DNA of 22,085 nucleotides from a virus, in IMG/VR virus record IMGVR_UViG_3300034418_007641, positions 1 to 22,085 of that record, one strand, 5' to 3'. This document shows positions 1 through 7,291 of this stretch, in pieces. Numbering within the stretch: position 1 is the stretch's first letter; each line of letters starts with the position of its first letter. The position numbers and the translations under genes are program-made. The notes below the pieces were generated by a model. That model was not told the DNA's origin. It saw only the letters and a list, made by a program, of their open reading frames with translations, and made no database searches.

Positions 1-362
1 AATTGTGCTGTAAATCTTGAGAGAGCACCTTGTCCCGGACGATATCTTACTGATCTCTTAGATCGAATAACACCATATCCATATGCACCAGTTCCTGATG
101 AAACCTCCATTAAAGTATTGGAGGTAGTAATCCCAGTGCCTGATGAATATCTTTCAAACCTATCAGAGTTTAATCCATATAATCCGTCAAGTTGAAATAC
201 TGGTGTAATTTGAGATACAATCTGTTCTCCAAATGCACCACTTCCACTTGCAGTTCCATTACACCCATCAATGTTGCCGTATCTATCGGCACACATATAA
301 ACCTCAAAAAGAGATCTCTCTTGGTTGAGGTAATCTTGGTTATTTTTATTCCACTGTGCCAT
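1..362 (-). CDS. Conserved marine T4-like phage virion protein, N-terminal part (3' end outside window)
   Basis: The ATG is at 360-362 and the frame stays open to the left edge, giving about 120 residues. The protein begins MAQWNKNNQDYLNQERSLFE and later has a Gly/Ser/Thr-rich stretch and a basic segment (VIRSKRSVRYRPGQGALSRF). From memory, an N-terminus of this MA-x-WNKN...YL-x-Q-(E/D)R-(S/T)-LFEV type recurs in structural proteins of cyanophages and pelagic myoviruses, but I know of no assigned function. A GGAG Shine-Dalgarno lies 6 nt upstream, and the ATG overlaps the previous stop as TAATG, so translation is probably coupled to the 102-residue gene. It could be a fibre-like or capsid-surface protein; this is inference from context only. 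I am confident it is a real gene and unsure of its role. Confidence 0.75.
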   Translation of the reverse strand, partial: MAQWNKNNQDYLNQERSLFEVYMCADRYGNIDGCNGTASGSGAFGEQIVSQITPVFQLDGLYGLNSDRFERYSSGTGITTSNTLMEVSSGTGAYGYGVIRSKRSVRYRPGQGALSRFTAQ

Positions 363-670
363 TAATCACTCCACGATAATCTTTCTGGTTGGTATCTTTG
401 TGCGTTTTTGATTCTTGAAGTATTTACCTGACCAGGATAAATCTGATGAACAATCGCTCCAGGATACTCTCCCTGAATTTGTTCTGCAAGTTCATTCTTA
501 GAAAGCATCTTGCCTTCTACTTCTAAACGATAAAGTTTACCTTCCCACATAACATCAGCAAAGAAAGATTCTTGTGCAGGTTCTGGTTGAGAACCCCCTA
601 CGTTGAGGGTTCCATTGAAATCACCGTTGATGGTGATACTTTCTGAGAGAAATTGTTGAAAACTTTTCAT
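362..670 (-). CDS. Small protein with T4 internal-protein-like capsid-targeting N-terminus
   Basis: This is a 102-residue protein. Its first ten residues, MKSFQQFLSE, closely match the capsid-targeting sequence of T4 internal proteins IPI and IPIII (MKTYQEFIAE). In T4 that peptide directs the protein into the prohead and is removed by protease gp21 after the Glu. Here the equivalent cut would be after E10, leaving a body that starts SITINGDFNG. The rest is a short linker, then a compact domain (about 36-85) with Trp, Tyr and Arg (VMWEGKLYRLEVEG, ELAEQIQGEYPGAIVHQIYP). GGAAG lies 9 nt before the ATG, and the gene starts 3 nt after the upstream stop. The likely role is a head-internal or DNA-coinjected protein; that is inference. 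The body matches nothing whose function I know. Confidence 0.85.
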   Translation of the reverse strand: MKSFQQFLSESITINGDFNGTLNVGGSQPEPAQESFFADVMWEGKLYRLEVEGKMLSKNELAEQIQGEYPGAIVHQIYPGQVNTSRIKNAQRYQPERLSWSD

Positions 671-673
671 TGA

Positions 674-2659
674 TCAGCACTTCCAGCGACGACGGGCTTT
701 GCAAACGGGTTTGTCTGGGGTCTTGGAGCAATCAATGTTATGCATATCTTGTTGACCCTTAGATCTTGCACAGAAAGACTTTCTGCGTTTGGCATCTTTA
801 CTTCCTGGTTTTGGATCACCAGTTACGGCAGTCTTCAACTTAGAACCAGGATTCTCACGACGATATGCCTTAACTGCTGCAGGACTCATACCATCAGTCT
901 TATCGGATTTATTGACCTTTTGCCAATCCTCATCAAGTTCTGCTCTCCAATCAGAAAACTCTTCTTTTTTAACTTTTACTTTTTTAGAATCTCCAGTTCT
1001 AAACTTACCAAATGGAGTTGGAAGTTGTTCTCCATATTCTCCAGTTTTCTTTTCAACTTTGTCATTGGGATCTACATCACCATCAACGTCATAATCAATT
1101 CTTGTTGATGCTTTTTTTGAAAGTTTCTTGAGATTACCTCCACCAATTTTTGATTCTAAATCAGATTTTGTTGGTGTGTGCTTTGCCTCATCAATTTCAT
1201 TTTCCTCTTTCTTCACACAGTTATTATAGGTCTTACCAAACATTTTTTTAGTTCCCTTTTTCTCATATCCCTTCCAACACTTTTGACCTTCATCAATCTG
1301 TTCACCTTTTAGTGGTTCTGGTTTGATAAGATCAACAAACTCATATTCAGTTGCCTTGAAGTCTTCTCTCCAGTTTGAGAAATCGTAACTCTCAGACTTA
1401 TTTCCCCAGTTATCGGCACCAACCTTACGGCACTTTACAAGTGCTCCAGAGGCATATGCAGAAGGCCAGACAGAATAACGTGACTTGACCTTATGATAGC
1501 AGGCATCTTTGGTGCCACTACCTTTACCCGGTTTATCCTTTGCCTCTGTTACCTCTTCTTTCTTCTTTTTATCAAACTTTCTACCAATAGCACCACCTAC
1601 TCTTTCCCCTACTTCACCACCAACAATTCCAGTTCCAATAGATGCAGCTCCTGCACCAGCAGCACCACCTGCTATACCACCAACGACACCACCAATAACT
1701 TTACCAATTTTTTCTCCCTTTCCTGCTTCATTTTTTTGTATTGCATTTTTAGTTGCAGTTTTACCAGATTTTAATCCACCTTGTACTGCTCTACCACCTC
1801 TTTTTCCAGCAACTTTAATACCGGATCTAACTAATCCACTGTATTCTAACAATTCCATTTCTTCTTTTTTCATTTTCTTCTTTGGATCTGTAGAAACATA
1901 AGTTGGTTTTGCAGCACCAGATTTTTGTTGCTGTCCCGGATCTGCTGCCTTTTTTCTTCTTTGAGCAGAAAGTCTCTCTGCCTTACTCATACTTGCTCTT
2001 TTTGCCGAAGAAACGCACTTTGGTGTTCCTTCACCAGGTTCATCACTTGCACAGGTTCCACCTGTAACAACATTAACCCAACCACTTTTGCCATCTTTTG
2101 ACTTGGATTTACCAAACCAATCACGAAGTCCCTCTTCTTTGACAGTCTCTTCGTTGGTTACATAATCTGCTGCGGTATCAATATAATCTGCTGCTTTGGT
2201 AATTTTTGATTGAACCCATGCTTGCAGATTACCCTCACCTTTTTTACCCATCTTCTTTTGAAGACGTTTGGCAGCATTAGTAACGGTTTTCAATTCAGAT
2301 CTTGCCATAGAGTATTCGTGATCTTTCTTTTCTTCACTCATCTTCTTTCTTCCTTGACAATGCGCTCTCTGAGAAAATCCTTTTGGGTTATTGCAATCGA
2401 TGGACCTTTTATACTTTTGACTCCAACCTTCGGAGACGCCTCCGCCATTAGAACCCCCATTAGAGTCCCCATTCCCACTTCCATTGCCATTCGAGTGATT
2501 TCCATTTTTCTTTGTATCCTTCTGTTCTTCCCCGTTTTCTTTGCGGAGCCAACCACCAAGACCCACACGATATCCTGTTGGGATTCGCTTACACTTTTTA
2601 TCTTTATAGCAGTAGTAGTATCCCTGCTTACACTTTTTCATTTTTAGTGTTTGAGTCAT
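674..2659 (-). CDS. Modular Cys/Lys-rich protein of marine T4-like phages (putative virion/head-internal polyprotein)
   Basis: This 661-residue, very basic protein looks like a string of modules. They are: N-terminal KKCKQGYYYCYKDKKC (8-23); a Gly/Asn/Ser linker (about 52-75); a Cys module (SIDCNNPKGF...AHC, 86-101) followed by a helical segment (115-167); a DWFGK...GWVNVVTGGTC...PKC module (180-215) with a Lys/Arg tail; a glycine-zipper segment (about 314-360); an ACYHKVKSRY...VKC module (386-410); a CWKGYEKKGTKKMFGKTYNNC module (461-481); a calcium-loop-like DYDVDGDVD (522-530); and a C-terminal module ending CKARRRWKC. From memory, similar modules occur in shuffled order in cyanophage and pelagiphage proteins of unknown function. 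Several (L/I/V)-x-E sites lie near module edges. The ATG at 2659 overlaps gp16 by 32 nt. An ATG at 2641 (MKKCK...) is a credible alternative that would remove six residues; neither start has a well-spaced Shine-Dalgarno. Confidence 0.8.
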   Translation of the reverse strand: MTQTLKMKKCKQGYYYCYKDKKCKRIPTGYRVGLGGWLRKENGEEQKDTKKNGNHSNGNGSGNGDSNGGSNGGGVSEGWSQKYKRSIDCNNPKGFSQRAHCQGRKKMSEEKKDHEYSMARSELKTVTNAAKRLQKKMGKKGEGNLQAWVQSKITKAADYIDTAADYVTNEETVKEEGLRDWFGKSKSKDGKSGWVNVVTGGTCASDEPGEGTPKCVSSAKRASMSKAERLSAQRRKKAADPGQQQKSGAAKPTYVSTDPKKKMKKEEMELLEYSGLVRSGIKVAGKRGGRAVQGGLKSGKTATKNAIQKNEAGKGEKIGKVIGGVVGGIAGGAAGAGAASIGTGIVGGEVGERVGGAIGRKFDKKKKEEVTEAKDKPGKGSGTKDACYHKVKSRYSVWPSAYASGALVKCRKVGADNWGNKSESYDFSNWREDFKATEYEFVDLIKPEPLKGEQIDEGQKCWKGYEKKGTKKMFGKTYNNCVKKEENEIDEAKHTPTKSDLESKIGGGNLKKLSKKASTRIDYDVDGDVDPNDKVEKKTGEYGEQLPTPFGKFRTGDSKKVKVKKEEFSDWRAELDEDWQKVNKSDKTDGMSPAAVKAYRRENPGSKLKTAVTGDPKPGSKDAKRRKSFCARSKGQQDMHNIDCSKTPDKPVCKARRRWKC

Positions 2660-3074
2660 TACTATTTAGAAAACCTTGTTTCAACATTTTTTGCAGTTCT
2701 GAAGTTGATCCAACAAACACCGCATTATTAGTTACATTGTTTGTAGTTTTCCTAGAGTCTTCTTCTACATCTTTAAGTTTCTTTTGTAAGTCAATCAACT
2801 TATCAGTGGTATCCGCAACACTCTTAATCAACTGTCCAGCAACCTCATATGCCCTTGGACTGCCCCCTTCACCTGCTACCTCCATAATACCGTTAATTGC
2901 CTCTTGACCCTTCTCTATGAGGGAATAGAGGTTAGCACGACTATATTCATAGTCTTTTTCAATATCAACTTCTTTAGATTTTACAATCTCTGGTTTTTTC
3001 CTTGTGGGTTCTACCTCAACAATCTCACTCGTTGTGTTGAGTGCTTCATCTATGGAATCATAATTATTACTCAT
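2628..3074 (-). CDS. 16: Small terminase subunit gp16
   Basis: This DNA-packaging regulatory subunit forms a ring that recognises phage DNA and stimulates the large terminase gp17. The 148 residues compare with 164 for T4 gp16, and landmarks align in order: an acidic start of the helical core (KDYEYSRANLYSL against T4 DDYGVVRRNMHFQ), the GSPRAYEVAGQL segment against DSPRHMEVFATL, a helix KLIDLQKKLKDVE against ILKLHKDMKDI, and NNAVFVGSTSELQKM against NATVFMGSPTELMDE. An in-frame TTG lies at 3083, but it overlaps the gp15 stop and sits only 3 nt after AGAGGA. I prefer the ATG at 3074, which is 5 nt after the gp15 stop; its AGAGGA is about 12 nt away, slightly long. The large terminase gene, next in T4, does not follow immediately here. 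Confidence 0.92.
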   Translation of the reverse strand: MSNNYDSIDEALNTTSEIVEVEPTRKKPEIVKSKEVDIEKDYEYSRANLYSLIEKGQEAINGIMEVAGEGGSPRAYEVAGQLIKSVADTTDKLIDLQKKLKDVEEDSRKTTNNVTNNAVFVGSTSELQKMLKQGFLNSNDSNTKNEKV

Positions 3075-3079
3075 AACAA

Positions 3080-3883
3080 TCAAATATCCTCTTGTCTAGT
3101 TGGACTATACCCCTTAGAATCTGGTAAGAAAGACCAGTTTTCTGTAAATCCAAAATCATCACCTGGTTCTGCACTGATTGGATCTGGAACAACAGTATAT
3201 CTCATTTCACGTCTTGCAGTTTGAGTATTTGTATCACCGTAAAGATCTGCCTGAACCTTACGAATAAGTCCATCGGAAGACTCTGCAATAGGACCAAAGA
3301 GATAAGTCTTTGCAGTAAATCTTAGAGTATAAATGAGTGCTCTTCTGGTCTCAAAAGAACCCTCATAATCATCCTGGAAATCAATACTGTCAAGTATAAT
3401 GGGAATATCTCTTTTCTCTCCGATTGACTCAACTAAGTCAACAGTTAGGTTAAATGATGGTTGAAAGAATGGGAGTATTTGCTCAATGATTTGAAGGGCA
3501 TCATCATTCAACTTACTAAAGATATTAAGTTCAAACTCAATATTATAAGGAACCGGCATGAATACTTTTTTAGTTTTATTGTCAGTAGTATCGTTTGCCT
3601 TAAACGTTTGAGTTACTCCAGTTTTTCTAGTTGGATCATACTGAATCCTAGTCATCTCAAATGACATTCTTGGAAGAGTAATTGCAATCGATTTTGATAA
3701 CTGCTCTTGCTCTTGAATCTTTGCCAAGAATTTTTGCATTGGTCCATAAGAAAGACCAACTTTAGTCTCATCTAAGATGCTACCATCACTTTTAGTGTGT
3801 CGAATTGAAATATTGTTAAATAAAGTTCCAAAACTAATAATAGTTTTTCTTATTATCTCGTGATAAAAATAGGTTCCTAACAT
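3080..3883 (-). CDS. 15: Tail completion / proximal tail sheath stabiliser gp15
   Basis: In T4, gp15 forms the hexameric ring that caps the tail tube and sheath and provides the surface to which the head neck (gp13/gp14) attaches. The 267-residue length is close to T4's 272. The N-terminus, GTYFYHEIIRKTIISFGTLF, and the following GLSYGPMQKFLAKI segment are characteristic of the gp15 family. The C-terminal part contains RREMRYTVVPDPISAEPG and a Trp-containing end (FTENWSFLPDSKGY). The ATG at 3881-3883 overlaps the gp14 stop as TAATG, so it is probably translated by reinitiation from gp14; only a weak TTTGG lies upstream. Gene order gp13-gp14-gp15-gp16 supports the call. Confidence 0.93.
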   Translation of the reverse strand: MLGTYFYHEIIRKTIISFGTLFNNISIRHTKSDGSILDETKVGLSYGPMQKFLAKIQEQEQLSKSIAITLPRMSFEMTRIQYDPTRKTGVTQTFKANDTTDNKTKKVFMPVPYNIEFELNIFSKLNDDALQIIEQILPFFQPSFNLTVDLVESIGEKRDIPIILDSIDFQDDYEGSFETRRALIYTLRFTAKTYLFGPIAESSDGLIRKVQADLYGDTNTQTARREMRYTVVPDPISAEPGDDFGFTENWSFLPDSKGYSPTRQEDI

Positions 3884-5322
3884 TAATAATTACCAAATGG
3901 ATTTGACTCTGTAAAATCTAGTATGCCGTCTGCTTCTGTTTCGATTTCTTCATTAACATCATATGGGTTGTCATAACTTTCATCATCATATTGTGAAACA
4001 ACATATCTGGCGGAAGAAATTGATCCGACAACAATTTCACCCACACTAAACTTACCAGTATTTAGTGATACTCTAACATTGGTGACGGGAGGATTTCCTG
4101 GGAATGGAGATACTGTAGTTCTAAAGTCTCTAACTCTTGCCGTAGTTCCGGAAGATTGTCCGGTAATAATCTCATTATAGGTAAAGGTTCCAATGCCAAT
4201 GGTAGAGAATCCTGCAATAGAAACTGTTGGTGCTTCTGTATATCCAATACCAGGATTAAGAATTCTGATTGAATCGATTTCAGTATTTGCATTAATCCTA
4301 GCAATCGCTGTTGCAGTTACTCCAGTTCCAGGTCCACTAATCGTTATCACAGGTGCAGATGCATATCCTGTTCCCCTATCACTTATATTAATACCACTTA
4401 CACTAAACTGTGTTCCACCAATTGAACAAGTGGCAGCTGCCCCTGTTCCCCCTCCACCGGAGATTGTAATCGTGGGTGGAGTTATATATCCTTTACCACC
4501 ACTTGTAAGTTCTAATCTTAATATGGATTGGACATTTCCGACACTTGTCGTTATAGCAACTGCAGTTGCCGGGAAATTTCCACCACCAAGATTTGGTGGA
4601 TTAGAGAAAGTTACGGTTGGTGCTGTTTGATATCCAGAACCATCGTTATTCAAGAATATTTCACTAACTGCACCTGTTGAAATTCCTGCAGTTATTACTG
4701 CAGTTCTTGTAGTTCCAACAACTGTGATGGATGTGATATAACCTTCATCTTCTACAGTATTATCAACTTCTTCAATTGCAGTATCAATAAGTTCATTTTC
4801 CCATTCATAGAGTTCACAACTTAGTTCATAAGTGTAATTTGATCCTAGTTGATAGAATGGTTTTTCGTGCTCAACTCTTTTAATCTCAAATAATCTTTCA
4901 CCGAGAGGGAAATAAATCAAATCACCTTCTTTTGGTCTGGTGATCAAATCGGCAAAATCATACTCGGTGATTCTACCTTCTCTGATACCTGAAGAAATAC
5001 CTTCCAAAAAGGGAGCAATAAATTCTTCATATCTTTCTCTAGATATGGTCAAACTTATTTCATTTTTTAACCTAAGACCAAACTTGGTCATAATGTCACT
5101 GTCTGGAGCATATCCTTCATAGTTATTAATATATGCCTCAATCATAAAAACATCATCAAACTTTGATGATTGTATTTCTCTTATGATATCATCAGTTTTG
5201 AAAATCTTTCTTGGTAGATAATAAACATCTACACCATAAATCTTTAACTGCTCATTAATGATATCCTGAACAAGAAATTGTTCGTTTGTAGAACCTTGGA
5301 GGAAAAATGGATTTAATGACAT
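3883..5322 (-). CDS. 14: Neck protein gp14 with a large Gly-Tyr repeat insertion
   Basis: This is a head-completion (neck) protein that joins gp13 at the portal and binds the finished tail. Residues 1-175 are a clear gp14 domain: NPFFLQGSTNEQFLVQDIIN, YGVDVYYLPRKI, a TKFGLRLKNE segment, and GDLIYFPLGERLFEIKRVEH. The protein is 479 residues against about 256 in T4. The extra length lies at about 200-445 and holds four repeats of G-x-G-Y-x-x-x-P-x-(V/I)-(T/S)-(F/I), at residues 228, 276, 317 and 358, spaced 41-48 residues. Two GEI(I/V)-type segments follow (385-397 and 428-441). A conserved-looking acidic tail (ADGILDFTESNPFG) closes the protein, so the repeat block appears inserted before the C-terminus. 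The ATG is 5 nt after the gp13 stop, with GGG about 11 nt upstream. Confidence 0.93.
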   Translation of the reverse strand: MSLNPFFLQGSTNEQFLVQDIINEQLKIYGVDVYYLPRKIFKTDDIIREIQSSKFDDVFMIEAYINNYEGYAPDSDIMTKFGLRLKNEISLTISRERYEEFIAPFLEGISSGIREGRITEYDFADLITRPKEGDLIYFPLGERLFEIKRVEHEKPFYQLGSNYTYELSCELYEWENELIDTAIEEVDNTVEDEGYITSITVVGTTRTAVITAGISTGAVSEIFLNNDGSGYQTAPTVTFSNPPNLGGGNFPATAVAITTSVGNVQSILRLELTSGGKGYITPPTITISGGGGTGAAATCSIGGTQFSVSGINISDRGTGYASAPVITISGPGTGVTATAIARINANTEIDSIRILNPGIGYTEAPTVSIAGFSTIGIGTFTYNEIITGQSSGTTARVRDFRTTVSPFPGNPPVTNVRVSLNTGKFSVGEIVVGSISSARYVVSQYDDESYDNPYDVNEEIETEADGILDFTESNPFGNY

Positions 5323-5327
5323 ACTTA

Positions 5328-6194
5328 TTACCCAATCATGTCCATAGGTGGCAGTTCATAGTCGGATGACATTCTCTGTCTTATCTCATCCAGTTCTCTC
5401 TGCCCATCTTCATATAGAGCTCTACCATTTAGTTCAACACCACCAGGAAGTTTTACTCCTTGGAATTTGATCAAGTTTTGTCCCCACTGTTTCTTGATTG
5501 AAGCAGTCAAATATTTTTTAACAAAACTATCATTGAATACTTTTGAATAGTCTGCAGGATCCATTGCTCTGTAGCATTCAATCACAATAAAACTATTTGC
5601 CTCTTGTGCTCCCCAGTCAATATCAAGATATAATCTATTTTGTCTTTGATTGAATCTAATCTGCTTGTCTGTTGTCAATAACATATCAATATCTTCCAAA
5701 TAAGATTTGGTCATTGAATATGTCAATAAGTCTACAGAGTTAAAGAAATACAAATCATTCAAAAACAACTGATATTTGATACTAAACATTCCGCCAGAAA
5801 TAGAACTAGTATCAAACTTAAATATTTTCTCAATACCAATTACAGAATCTGGAACTTGGATGAAGTTTGAAGTTTCATAAAAGTTAGAAGTAACTGCTCC
5901 AAACCCAGCAATATTGGTTGAGGTTCCTGTTGTAGTAACAATACCAACACCAGTCGTTGTAACACCAACAGAACCTGATCCAGATCCTCTGCCACGATTA
6001 ATATCATCTTGAGTGATCTTATACTTAAGATATGTTTTTTCTACACCATCAAAGTGTCTTTCATTAAAATATTGAAGTGTGTCGTCGAGTAAATCATCAA
6101 CCTGTTCATCTGCAACGTTAATTTCCAAAACAGGTGCGCCAAGTTGTCTAAGGCAATAATCTTTGAGTTCTTGTCTAGTGGTTGGTTTTGCCAT
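5328..6194 (-). CDS. 13: Neck protein gp13
   Basis: This head-completion protein seals the portal after DNA packaging and recruits gp14. At 288 residues it is close to T4's 309. Family landmarks run through the chain: KPTTRQELKDYCLRQLGAPV at the start, DDLLDDTLQYFNERHFDG, QIRFNQRQNRLYLDIDW, FIVIECYRAMDP, the KKQWGQNLIKFQGVKLPGGV helix and loop near the C-terminus, and a final PPMDMIG. Residues 67-104 form a Gly/Ser/Thr-rich stretch with no counterpart I recall in enterobacterial gp13. Translation starts at an ATG overlapping the upstream stop (TAATG), with a strong GGGGGAG about 7 nt before it. Confidence 0.94.
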   Translation of the reverse strand: MAKPTTRQELKDYCLRQLGAPVLEINVADEQVDDLLDDTLQYFNERHFDGVEKTYLKYKITQDDINRGRGSGSGSVGVTTTGVGIVTTTGTSTNIAGFGAVTSNFYETSNFIQVPDSVIGIEKIFKFDTSSISGGMFSIKYQLFLNDLYFFNSVDLLTYSMTKSYLEDIDMLLTTDKQIRFNQRQNRLYLDIDWGAQEANSFIVIECYRAMDPADYSKVFNDSFVKKYLTASIKKQWGQNLIKFQGVKLPGGVELNGRALYEDGQRELDEIRQRMSSDYELPPMDMIG

Positions 6195-7291
6195 TAGTAT
6201 TCTCCCCCATCAATGAGACCGGCAGTAAGAGTTCCAGAAATAAACACATTATTTGAGAACGTTGCAATACCAACAAATGTTGATAATCCTGCAACGTGCA
6301 AATCTCTAGAGAGTGTTAAGTCACCACTAGCAGTTAATGTAGATGCGGCACCAGGATATCCTGCTTCAAGACCACTTCTGGCAGTGATCAATCCAATAGC
6401 ATCAACGTTAGTTACATCTTCATAAGTTAATGTTCCTGCAATAGAAACATTACTATTGAAAATGGCATTTCCAACAAATGTAGAAACTCCCGATACATTT
6501 AAATTGTCTAACTCAGTGTGCCCATCAATATCAACATCACCGTTGAAGTTAACAGCACTGACGAAAGTGGAAACACCCGATACATTAAGGTTGTCTAACT
6601 CCGTATGGCCATCTACATCTAGATCACCATTGGCATCAATGTTGCCAGTAAAAGTTGATACTCCAGTTACTTGAAGATCTGATGTTGTTGTTACACCAGA
6701 AACATTTAAGTTATCAAGTTCAGTATGACCATCAACGTCAAGATTTCCATTTAAATTTAAATTTCTTGCAGTTATTTCATCAAGTACGAGATCATCATTA
6801 ACATATAAGTCCCCACCAACATATAGATCTCCTCCAGTGGTTGTAATGCCACCAGAAGATGCTAAAGTGGTAATACCAACAGATTTGAATGAGGAGTTTA
6901 CTGTTGTTTGATTTAGAATATCAACTGCAGCATTAATATCTAAATTAGAGGCAAATGTTGCAATACCTGCAACAGAAATCGCACCACCAATATTTACTTG
7001 TTTTGCGACTCCAAGACCACCATTAACAACTAAAGCACCGTTTGTAGGTGCCGAAGAGCTGGTTGTATTTGGAAAAGTTACAATACCTGTAATATTCAAG
7101 GATGACGAATCAATCGTATCCGTCATATAGAAAGATTCTGTGGCAAGATCCCATACCAGGATCATTCCATCTCTAGTTTTTAGAGTAGAATCTACGTCAG
7201 TTAAATTAACTAGTCGTGTTGGTGGTGCAGAAGCATTAGATAATACACGGATTACATTCTGAGAACCAATCCTATCGTTAATATTAGGCAT
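6194..7291 (-). CDS. Fibre-like repeat virion protein
   Basis: This 365-residue protein lies just before gp13, where T4 encodes short tail fibre gp12 and fibritin (wac). The first 60 residues (INDRIGSQNVIRVLSNASAP, DGMILVWDLATESFYM) look like an attachment domain. The remainder is a chain of short beta-strand repeats of the form LxVxGxSTFxGN. Three copies contain the identical core DGHTELDNLNVSGV (about 185-198, 224-237 and 253-266), followed by LTYEDVTNVDAIGLITARSG, a segment I recall from other marine phage structural proteins. It ends LTAGLIDGGEY. A trimeric beta-structured fibre or whisker is likely by inference. I cannot say whether it is an adhesin or a collar fibre. A GGGGGAG lies about 10 nt upstream of the ATG, which overlaps the previous stop (TAATG). 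Confidence 0.85.
   Translation of the reverse strand: MPNINDRIGSQNVIRVLSNASAPPTRLVNLTDVDSTLKTRDGMILVWDLATESFYMTDTIDSSSLNITGIVTFPNTTSSSAPTNGALVVNGGLGVAKQVNIGGAISVAGIATFASNLDINAAVDILNQTTVNSSFKSVGITTLASSGGITTTGGDLYVGGDLYVNDDLVLDEITARNLNLNGNLDVDGHTELDNLNVSGVTTTSDLQVTGVSTFTGNIDANGDLDVDGHTELDNLNVSGVSTFVSAVNFNGDVDIDGHTELDNLNVSGVSTFVGNAIFNSNVSIAGTLTYEDVTNVDAIGLITARSGLEAGYPGAASTLTASGDLTLSRDLHVAGLSTFVGIATFSNNVFISGTLTAGLIDGGEY

Noticed and set aside
2430-2510. Possible simple-sequence DNA repeat
   Set aside because: It encodes the Gly/Asn/Ser linker of the modular protein; codons vary and there is no exact tandem array.
2663-2670. TCTAAATA just before the modular protein start
   Set aside because: It has two differences or fewer from the late consensus but lies only 3 nt from the ATG, inside the gp16 coding sequence, so it would leave no leader.
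740-2907. Several plus-strand open frames of 90-145 codons opposite the modular protein and gp16
   Set aside because: They lie antisense to confident genes, have low-complexity Ser/Pro/Phe/Thr-rich translations mirroring the Lys/Glu/Gly-rich genes below, and no plausible start context. They are composition shadows.
3081-3083. TTG as the start of gp16
   Set aside because: It overlaps the gp15 stop and sits too close to AGAGGA; the ATG three codons later gives a normal gp16 N-terminus.
4193-4630. Plus-strand open frame of 145 codons, rich in Pro, Val and Ile
   Set aside because: It is antisense to the gp14 repeat block; the regular P-V-P pattern is the mirror of the Gly-Tyr repeats.
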